From NCBI GenBank assembly GCA_963693285.1, contig OY848923.1:2552038-2616037 (forward strand): a stretch of DNA of 64,000 bases, written 5' to 3'. Below are positions 55,977-64,000 of the stretch, piece after piece. Each line of letters starts with the position of its first letter. Position 1 is the first letter of the stretch. Position numbers and translations under genes: made by a program. The notes beneath the pieces are model-generated. The model did not search any database and was not told the DNA's origin. It worked only from the letters and a program-made list of their open reading frames with translations. This DNA is from Xestospongia muta. Taxonomy: Eukaryota > Porifera > Demospongiae > Haplosclerida > Petrosiidae.

Positions 55977-58900
55977 TTATGTGGTCTCAGTCTGAGTCTT
56001 TGAAAGATGGCTTGGAGGTGAAGGTAAAGAAACTCCTAGCTGTTTCATGAGGCGTATAATGATTTCATCCACATAATAATGTATTACTAAATCAGCTTGT
56101 TTGTCCTGTTAAAAAGAAAGATCTGTTCGTGCAGTTCAACTCTACAATTTTTACACTAATAATTTCAAATATACACTAAGTAATAGGATAGTTGCAATGC
56201 CAGAATGCTTTCTTAAGCATTAAAAATAATAACTTAATTTGTATTCTAAATTAATATCAACACTCTTATCTCTGCTTCAAAAATTAATGAAAAAAGGGTC
56301 AAAGTTATTGGGCTAAAATGAAGACAAACAGCTTGGCTAGAACACCATCAATAAGCTCAAAGAGGATGAATTCCAATTCAATTATAATAATACATTTACA
56401 TACTTGCTATATAACAATGATATATTGATAATGTTACTATATCTTGTGTTTCCTCATTATAAGGATATAACTAAAGTGTTATAATTTGAGAGTACGTACA
56501 TATTTTGTTGGTTGAAGATTACAAATGACTAATCGTCCTTTGTTTCTTTTTGCACGTAAAGGTAGTTTACCAGCTGGTACTATTTGTAAAGAAGTACCAA
56601 GACATAGTGATAGGTCAGCCTTTGATGAGTGTTGTTCAGCTCTTTGCATATCTTCAAGAGGTAATTCATCTTCCCAGTCCAAAATAGTGTCTCGTAGTTT
56701 ACCCCTAAGGAGGGAGAGAGAAAAAAAGAGTGAAAAGAAATAAAAAGGCAACGACAGTGACATACAAACCTGCATCTACCTCTTGCTCCACCTCCAGTAC
56801 ATCTGTTACCAGTCAATTTCAGTCCCAGTGTAGGTACTACGTGATCTCTAATGTACTCTCTATAACATGACTGTTAATTGATATACAACAACTCATGCTT
56901 ACTTTCCACATTTCTCGCATTTTTCTACAAACATATTCCCGTGTAGTTCTGATAAATGATCCCTAGAGAAAACAGCAACCAATAATGGTATTAAAGATAA
57001 CATTAGTATGTATAACATGTACTTGTAAATATTTTACACCAAAATACTCACTTTTTCAAAGTTTATATATACCTTGTACCCTGAATACTCTTTGCATGCC
57101 AGGTGGCTGTAAGATAATTTTGAGTCACATGCTTATAATACATGTGCGTATGTGATTTGTACTCATCGTAATCAGTGACCACACCTACAGTGAGTGCTTT
57201 GCCGTTGTAAATGACCGAGTATGTTTAAAAACACTTCTTAGCATGCATGATCATAGCATCTGAAACTTAACTCTGTACTATACTGGTATAGCTTAGCCAG
57301 ATTCTCACACTAAATGAGAGAGGATATGGTCTACAATGCTATGTAATAATCATTATTGTGGCAAAATTTGTGTAACATTCCATTTTCACACAAGTCCTTA
57401 ATGTAAAGCAGACCAGACCCTCTCCAATTTACTGTGAGGGTCTGGCTATACCAGAATAGTACTCTACATTGAAACCAGGACATAATATAATCTTAGAATA
57501 ATTCTTCCTAAATCATGATCTTTTATTTGGTTATATAAAACATCAGATTCAATTCAATTATATTCAACACTACAAATATATAATTAAATTATTCTCATAT
57601 TGTAAAAGAAAACTCTATACACACCTGTCTAAGCCAGACTTTAAGTGAAGACCATCAACATTTTGACTAATAATGTATTTGACAAGGCCTGCCTCAACCA
57701 GTCCCACGAGTGCTAGATGAGTGATAGTAGGTAGAGCATCATCAAATTTGATATCTGCTTCCAATTTTCGACCCTCTTTTTCAAGCGTCCATACTCCTTT
57801 TGGTCCACGAAAATCAGGAATACCTACAACATTAAAAAATGAACAATAAATAAGAACACAAATATAAAAATCGTCCTAAGATTATTTTGTTGGTACTGCA
57901 TGTTGCTGCTGTAAGGAACTTAATTATCATTATTTTTAAAGACTGGAGAGTTTGCAAAACCTATGGAACTGCTATAGAACATTTTCAGAACTAAGAAGCT
58001 TCAATCAGTCATACCCAATTGAAAAGGCTCTCTGTGAAAGTAACAATGTTCATTTTTTTATTATGTGCGTCAGCTATTACCATACATGGAATTGTGGATT
58101 AATTGCATTCATTGCTCTCAAAAGTCTCATCACAACAACACAATAAATTATGAAAACAAACCTACCCCATTTCAATTATAAATATAGTTAACACGTGTTC
58201 AAAAACAATTTTAGGACCACCTGACACACTGCACATGCCAGGCACATGCCAAGAAGAAAACAAAGTTAAAACCCTTCAATATAACAAAAATTGCATTGAT
58301 TTCAAGTGCAAATAAACCTAGTGATAAATAATAAGCACTAAGTGAAAATTCAGACATTATTTATCATATGCCATTCCATCGGTTGACATTTTAAAACTTG
58401 ATAGAAACATGACCGCTACATCAATGCTCTCTAACAATGTAACAATGAAAAACAGCAATAATCTTAATATTTAAATTGGTATATATTACTTACCAGCTGA
58501 TGTACTAACACCAGCTCCAGTATGGACAACAACATGAGATGAGTAGCGTATCCATTCAGCAAGTGTCTTTACTTTTTGTTCCACTTCCTCTAATGAATCA
58601 CATATCTATAATTATATAATAGGCAATAAATCATAGTGACGTTTATAATTGATTACTATATCCAAAAAAATGTTCTTAACTCAAATGACATCCCAAATAT
58701 GAGAACATTGCTTTACTGTGTGTATAGTTAATGTTAAAGATTAAAGGATGAAATAAATTCAGAACTTAAGACTGTATCTTGTAGTCTGACTGTCCATGTT
58801 TGTGTAATAAATGTAGACTGTATCTAGTAGTCTGACTGTCCATGTTTGTTGTAATAAATGTAGACTGTATCTAGTAGTCTGACTGTCCATGTTTGTGTAA

Positions 58901-60002
58901 TAAATGTAGACTGTATCTAGTAGTCTGACTGTCCATGTTTGTGTAATAAATGTAGACTGTATCTAGTAGTCTGACTGTCCATGTTTGTTGTAATAAATGT
59001 AGACTGTATCTAGTAGTCTGACTGTCCATGTTTGTTGTAATAAATGTAGACTGTATCTAGTAGTCTGACTGTCCATGTTTGTGTAATAAATGTAGACTGT
59101 ATCTAGTAGTCTGACTGTCCATGTTTGTGTAATAAATGTAGACTGTATCTAGTAGTCTGACTGTCCATGTTTGTTGTAATAAATGTAGACTGTATCTAGT
59201 AGTCTGACTGTCCATGTTTGTTGTAATAAATGTAGACTGTATCTAGTAGTCTGACTGTCCATGTTTGTTGTAATAAATGTAGACTGTATCTAGTAGTCTG
59301 ACTGTCCATGTTTGTTGTAATAAATGTAGACTGTATCTAGTAGTCTAAATGTCCATGTTTGTTGTAATAAATGTAGACTGTATCTAGTAGTCTAAATGTC
59401 CATGTTTGTTGTAATAAATGTAGATTGTATCTAGTAGTCTAAATGTCCATGTTTGTTGTAATAAATGTAGATTGTATCTAGTAGTCTAAATGTCCATGTT
59501 TGTTGATATTCATTGTATGTCTTCAATGTGTTGTTCATTATTCACTTGTACAAATTATGTCAGGCCTGAATCTCTTTCCTATATAAGCTTAGTACTTACT
59601 CAGCCAATACAGTTCAGTCCATCACTCTTCAGTTACCACAAAAGGTTAAATATAAATAACAAATGGGAATAGATCTAGACACTTCATCAATATCCTCAGA
59701 TACAATATATAAGTGTGGACTACATATAATAAATCACCTGAGAGTAACCAGTAGGGAATGGTATTAATAAGTTGACCATCTAGGGACAACTAGTCTGGCT
59801 GACAAGACCATAACACTTAATTAATAATATCCTATGTGGACTTATCAAATTAGCTTCTATTTATGAGTATAGATCAGCCCCTGTGTTCATTAACTATTTA
59901 AAAATAATGAAAATAGAAGTATCGTATCTTACTCACTTCTGGAATACCACACACACCTTTATCTTCATAGTTAGATAATCTAGAAGCATAATCAACTGCC
60001 AT
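55977..60002 (-). CDS. SIRT6: SIRT6-type NAD-dependent protein deacylase, 286 aa
   Basis: Seven exons in phase: 59937-60002, 58494-58605, 57625-57823, 56903-56962, 56770-56859, 56500-56704, 55977-56105. The N-terminus '[19 protein letters not shown]' aligns with human SIRT6, so the start is secure. The NAD-binding '[17 protein letters not shown]' is split by intron 2, followed by 'SQNVDGLH' and catalytic His in 'ELHGN' (residue 133, as in human). Zinc ligands are C141, C144, C166 and C175; the last loop is two residues shorter than in human. '[10 protein letters not shown]', 'LGTSLQI' and 'VICNLQPTK' complete the fold. Nuclear SIRT6 removes acyl groups from histone H3 and acts in DNA repair and metabolism. 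The long C-terminal tail of vertebrates is absent. It shares a 71-bp promoter region with the UNC93-type gene. Confidence 0.95.
57271..57470. mobile_element. Imperfect long inverted repeat in SIRT6 intron 3 (MITE-like)
   Basis: 'actggtatagcttagccaga' with 'ttctcacactaaatgagag' on the left (57281-57320) is mirrored by 'ctctccaatttactgtgagg' with 'gtctggctataccagaatag' on the right (57420-57460). Arms are about 50 bp with mismatches and a central loop of about 95 bp. It has no ORF. Probably an old MITE, or an RNA hairpin when transcribed. Confidence 0.6.
58765..59505. repeat. 46/47-bp minisatellite in SIRT6 intron 1
   Basis: About sixteen tandem units around 'gtagactgtatctagtagtc' and 'tgactgtccatgtttgttgt'. 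Two length variants (TTTGTTGTAA and TTTGTGTAA) are interspersed. The last few units share a 'tctaaatgtcc' variant and two of them also carry 'gtagattgta', indicating stepwise expansion. Confidence 0.95.
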
Positions 60003-60073
60003 TTTGAAGTAGGGTGGGGCTTTAGGGCAGAGTGAAGGGTGGGGCTCTCAGAGCAGAGCACCGGAGGTCAAGA
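60003..60073. promoter_or_regulatory. 71-bp bidirectional promoter, SIRT6 / UNC93-type
   Basis: The entire distance between the SIRT6 ATG (minus, 60002) and the first ATG of the UNC93-type frame (plus, 60074). GC-rich compared with its surroundings, it has two AGGGTGGGGCT boxes (60011-60021 and 60036-60046), Sp/KLF-type sites 25 bp apart. No TATA box. Transcripts of the two genes may overlap at their 5' ends. Confidence 0.65.
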
Positions 60074-61844
60074 ATGAACCCTTTAGCAGCTTCAAGTAGT
60101 CTCTATGACCTAAGGAGGCAGAGTGAGCTTCCATCTCCTCATGATCTGAAAGACTATCTCCAGAACATTAATAGGAGACCATCATGGCTGGAAAAAGAGA
60201 AGGAGACATGTCGATGTTGTACATGGTCACCAAGATCTAAGGTCTACAAGAATGTACTAGGAGCTGGACTATCCTTTATGTGTCTTACAAGTGCAATGGT
60301 ATCACTAGTTAGTCTACAAAGTAGTCTTAATGATGAAGAAGGTTTGGGTTTGGCTACATTAGCTATAATAAACTTTACATTCTTGATATCTGGTTTATTT
60401 GTCTCTACAATCATTCGTATTTTAGGAACAAAATTTACAGCTATGCTATCATATGCTTTATCTGGACTTTACATCATAGCAAACTTTTACCCCCGATGGT
60501 ATACATTTGTTCCTTGTGCTATATGTATAGGTATAGGACTGGGTCTGCAATTTGCCTCACTCAATGTTCATATTACAACTATTGCTATACGTTATGCTCC
60601 AGCTCTTAAAGAGAATCCTGACTACTTGGTTTCTCTATTCACTGGTATTCACACGATGTTCTTTAAATTGTCGTATATTCCTGGTAACTTGGCAACCACT
60701 ATTATCTTATTTAGTGAGCGAGCTCAAGTATCAAATAGTAGCAATGATGCTGGAATAATTGATACATCACTAGGTAGTGTATGTAATAATACTGAAGCTG
60801 CTACTCTCAATCCTTTGTATGTTTATATCTTGCTATCATTTTTTGTCTTTCTTGATGTACTGGCTATTATCATATGTCTGACCTTAATGGATCATCTTGG
60901 AACAGAGACTAGGTTTCAATCATTTGGAAACGCTGTTAAAATTTACTTAAAGAAACCTATTGTTGCTACATTTAAAATGTTTGTAGACTGGAAGATTTAT
61001 ATGATAATACCTATGATGATATTGGATGGATATTTAACATCATTTGTGCTTGGACATTTTGCCAAGGTAATGAATGAAGTGTATATAGCTTCATACAATG
61101 TACCAATCTTTCTATATAGGCATACGTATCAGACTGTATTGGTGTTCATTGGATTGGTTTGTTTGCTATGACCTATGGAACATGCAGTGGTCTGGCTGCT
61201 GTAATTGGTGGTCGTCTAGTAAAATGTGTTCCTCAATTCATTATTGTGTACTTTTTAACAGCTATACTTTTGTCTGATGTTTTTTTCTTGCTGTTTTGGG
61301 AGAAAAGTCCAAGCTATATTGTGTCATTTGTTCCCACTGCTTTGATAGGAATTGGTGAAGGGACGTGGCACTCAGTTCCTCCAAGTAAATAAATCATCAT
61401 ATTGTAATACTGTCTAAAGCATGTCCATACAAAACCAACCTAAATATATTACTTATATAACAGTGCCTACATAGCTGTCCTTTCTTATACTATTAATACT
61501 TATATAAGGCTAATAATTTTGTTGATTATGATTTCTATTGTTTGTATATAGGTCTAGTTGGTATTTTGTTTCCAACCAAACAAGAACCAGCCTATAGTGT
61601 TATTCGTATGGGTCTTTCTACTGGATACTTAACAGGTTTTCTTTTGGCTCTGTTTTTCACAACTCCAATTCTTTTATGGATAGCATTTTCTTTGATTATG
61701 ATATCTCTAACAACATATTCCATACTTGTATTTAAGACACATACTAAAGAACAACTCTTTCCTTGTTGTGTTAAGCGCGAGGAAGAACATAATAATAATG
61801 ATGACATTGAATTTAATGTGAAAAGTGAAACAAACATAAAATAA
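60074..61844 (+). CDS. UNC93A: UNC93-type multipass membrane protein, 516 aa
   Basis: Three exons: 60074-61066, 61120-61384, 61552-61844, with a 53-bp first intron; phases agree. The open frame extends upstream to 60032, but only with GTG, so ATG 60074 is chosen. Residues 1-55 are a cytosolic tail with Ser/Arg/Pro. About eleven or twelve hydrophobic segments follow, with MFS-like features: 'SFMCLTSAMVSLVSLQSSLN', 'GLGLATLAIINFTF', 'GIGLGLQFASLNVHI', and 'AYVSDCIGVHWIGLFAM' spanning the first junction. NSS/NNT sequons lie in a large extracellular loop. The cytosolic C-tail is charged. UNC93A relatives are MFS-fold proteins of poorly known function: worm UNC-93 regulates a potassium channel, and UNC93B1 traffics Toll-like receptors. 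A paralogue lies in inverted orientation at 63240. Confidence 0.92.
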
Positions 61845-62734
61845 TAATTGTATTATAATTGTATTATAAGATCTCTTAATAATCTGTTATAAGATCTTGT
61901 TAATAAAATATAACATAAACTGAATTGTGAAAATATATTACAGAGTTGTTTTAAGTGGAAAATAAGATGCCATTCAAACAGACTGAGACAACAATGAAAA
62001 TACATTGTTTAAATTGACTATTGTTTTAGCTGATTCAAAGTCACTTAGGATTGCATGCATTAACAAAAATACACTGACAACATGAACTGGATGTGTTATA
62101 TATATATATATATATATATATAATTATATATGTATGTATATATATATGTATTATTGTGTAACTCAAAGTCGACAATCAGTTTATATTCCTGTTCTCTTGA
62201 TTAAGCATCATAAGTAGCAGTTACTGGATCTTCAAATCTATTAACACAAGTTACTTTAAAATCAGCTTTACATATATATATGTGTGTATCTCTGTCTTCA
62301 AACATTACTGGTCCATTGTTATTGTTCAATTAGTTTCAGATCCAGTATCATCAGTGGAGGAAATGTTTATATCTTGTAGTAAATATATATCTATAGTGTT
62401 CCATTTCACTATCTTAATTGTTGATGTGACAATCAATCTCTGCACTACTATTACAGTACAAATAATAGTAAGGTTTTGATCTACTTTAGTACGTAGAGAC
62501 CCCACAGTATTGATATTTTGCAGATAACATTAAAAAACTAAAGTTACCACTTAAAACTAATATATATAGTGGATTAATGGAAGTAGAAAATGATTTTATT
62601 GATGTATCTGTTCTTAGAGTACAAGTATATTCACTAGTTTTTCTTTTCCTTATAGTTGCAATCACTGCTATAGGATCAGTAGATATATCAGGGAGACAAT
62701 ATAAATCTTTCTCAGTATAATTATTATTAAAAAA
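61845..62734. other. 3' intergenic region
   Basis: AT-rich, with a (TA)n run near 62096-62130. No convincing ORF. Short ORFs at 62282 and similar positions lack any recognisable family. Confidence 0.55.
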
Positions 62735-63019
62735 TTAAGTATCAGTACACTATATATATAATCAGCAATAAGTACCAGACATCTATCATACTCTCATTAA
62801 GAGCACTAAGACACTATATGCCATCGTTTCTTTTGACCATCACCATTGGCATTGTGTTCAAATGCATTAAATTAAATTCAATTTACTACTGTTATCAAAA
62901 GTATTATTTCCATATACAGCTGCTACATATAGTGTCTGATTTATATACTTTCTCTTCATTGGGGATAATACAAGAGTATAAAAAAATAGTGATTATATAT
63001 ATAGTGTACTGATACTTAA
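62735..63019. mobile_element. 285-bp inverted-repeat element with TTAA ends (MITE-like)
   Basis: Perfect 30-bp terminal inverted repeats: TTAAGTATCAGTACACTA and on to 62764, mirrored by the segment 62990-63019 ending TAGTGTACTGATACTTAA. TTAA is at both extremities, as in piggyBac-type target duplications. The interior is AT-rich and has no transposase. It lies between the two convergent UNC93-type genes. Confidence 0.8.
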
Positions 63020-63239
63020 GCTTTTCCTTATCCAAGAATGAACAGTCATTCTTACTTGATTTATAGTCAATCTGCAGTAAACGGTGCATATATGAGATCT
63101 TCCCTCACGTCAGACCCCTCAAGTTATTAAACATAATGAAATATTCATTTTAATAAAGGTCAAAGATAAGATGATATAGTTGATTACAGAAATATTCAAT
63201 TATAACACAAGTTGATTCGTGTCTGTTCTACAGAAAATA

Positions 63240-64000
63240 TTATTCACTAATCTTTGAGGTGTGGTTTTCATTTATTTCAGCTCTACCTTTTTCAATTTTA
63301 TAACAGTAAGGAAAGAGTTGTTCTTTACTGAGCGTCTTGAAAACTAGTATTGAATAAGTTATTAATGATAATATAACCAGAGAGAATGCTATCCAAAGCA
63401 GAGCTTGAGTTTTCAAAAAGAGAGATAATGAAAATCCTACTAAATAACCTGTGGCCAGTCCCATACGAATAATACTGAATGCAGGCTCTTTCTTCATTGG
63501 AAATAAGATACCTACAAGACCTGATATAAGATAAAAGAAATGTGATTATAGTTATTTCAGTGTTTGTCCTTATCATTATAATAAAAAATCGTATATAATC
63601 AGGACTTCTAGGACAACCATTTCAATCCCATATGGTATTATGTTAGTAAACAGAGGACAGTTATATTACATATAAAAGCATAGTCCTATAATAGTTGTCT
63701 GGCTCTCCAGATATACTTACAGACTATCCATTAATATATTTTTCTAGCCTACATCCTAAATTTTAACCTGACATATTTAAAAAAAGGGATGCCACATGTT
63801 ATACTAATTATAAATTCTTATACCACAGATTCTTGGCTTACTTGGTGGAATTGAGTGCCATATGCCTTCAGTCATTCCTAATATAGGAATAGTTATAAAT
63901 GGCACAAAATAGCTAGGTTCTCTCTTCCAAAGCAACATAAAGAGGATTACAGAAAACGATAATATTCCATTGACATAAACAATAACAAATTGAGGGATAC
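63240..64000 (-). CDS. Second UNC93-type gene, last two exons (partial)
   Basis: Exons 63240-63520 and 63842 to the window edge on the minus strand. The split codon is in the same place as in the plus-strand paralogue ('PPS' then 'LVGILFP'). The visible part reads 'IPQFVIVYVNGILSFSVILF', 'LLWKREPSYFVPFI', 'EGIWHSIPPS', 'PAFSIIRMGLATGYLVGFSL' and a C-tail 'LSKEQLFPYCYKIEK'. Each block has a clear counterpart in 61231-61800 ('VPQFIIVYFLTAILL', 'LFWEKSPSYIVSF', 'EGTWHSVPPS', 'PAYSVIRMGLSTGYLTGFLL', 'HTKEQLFPCC'). The rest lies beyond 64000. Confidence 0.88.

Noticed and set aside
57065..57112. Possible extra SIRT6 exon on the minus strand
   Set aside because: It has splice-like ends, but the length breaks the phase between the flanking exons, which join directly to give the expected '[12 protein letters not shown]'.

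Overview
The window looks like nuclear DNA of a sponge, most likely a demosponge. It is strongly AT-rich, full of microsatellites and minisatellites, and its conserved genes have many short GT-AG introns. Those genes are typical animal genes (a SIRT6-type sirtuin, an INPP4-type phosphoinositide phosphatase, RIMOC1, an ADAP/FYB-type adaptor, UNC93-type membrane proteins). The large family in the left half recalls secreted fibrinogen-like proteins of sponges and cnidarians. The species is an inference; nothing in the sequence names it.

Left half (1 to about 35.1 kb): a same-strand tandem array of one intronless, secreted, cysteine-rich family with a fibrinogen-like (FReD-like) C-terminal region. 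I count nine open copies (starts at 3025, 5358, 10271, 15546, 20624, 24013, 26793, 30297, 33001). Three copies carry one nonsense codon each and are otherwise open (62, 7121, 18205). About ten more are broken or fragmentary. Each protein has a signal peptide, a short Cys-rich segment, a helical stalk of one of three types, a conserved 'SCEEI...VYCHME...GGWMRVAYLNMSD' module, and a long C-terminal region. Differences concentrate in four short loops while the flanks stay almost identical. Copies have TATA boxes at fixed distances from the ATG and a shared upstream element (core TACAAACTTTC). Segmental duplication, exchange of 5' and 3' modules, and small transposon-like insertions have shaped the array.

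Right half (35.4 to 64 kb): compact conserved genes. On the minus strand RIMOC1 (43952-47023) lies just upstream of an INPP4-type gene with an N-terminal PH domain (35442-43798). The visible INPP4 exons stop before the catalytic domain, about 50 bp from the edge of the duplicated FReD-like block. Divergent from RIMOC1 is a plus-strand adaptor (47415-55545) with Pro-rich, Tyr-rich and helically extended SH3 regions. It converges on a SIRT6 orthologue (55977-60002, minus). SIRT6 shares a 71-bp bidirectional promoter with an UNC93-type gene (60074-61844, plus). A second UNC93-type gene enters from the right edge on the minus strand (63240 to the edge).

The two halves look differently regulated. 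The secreted family is TATA-driven, intronless and fast-evolving, as expected for inducible effector or recognition genes. The right-hand genes have GC- or CACCC-type boxes and divergent compact promoters, as expected for housekeeping genes. Exon boundaries were read by eye from reading phase, splice signals and remembered family similarity; no search or alignment software was used.
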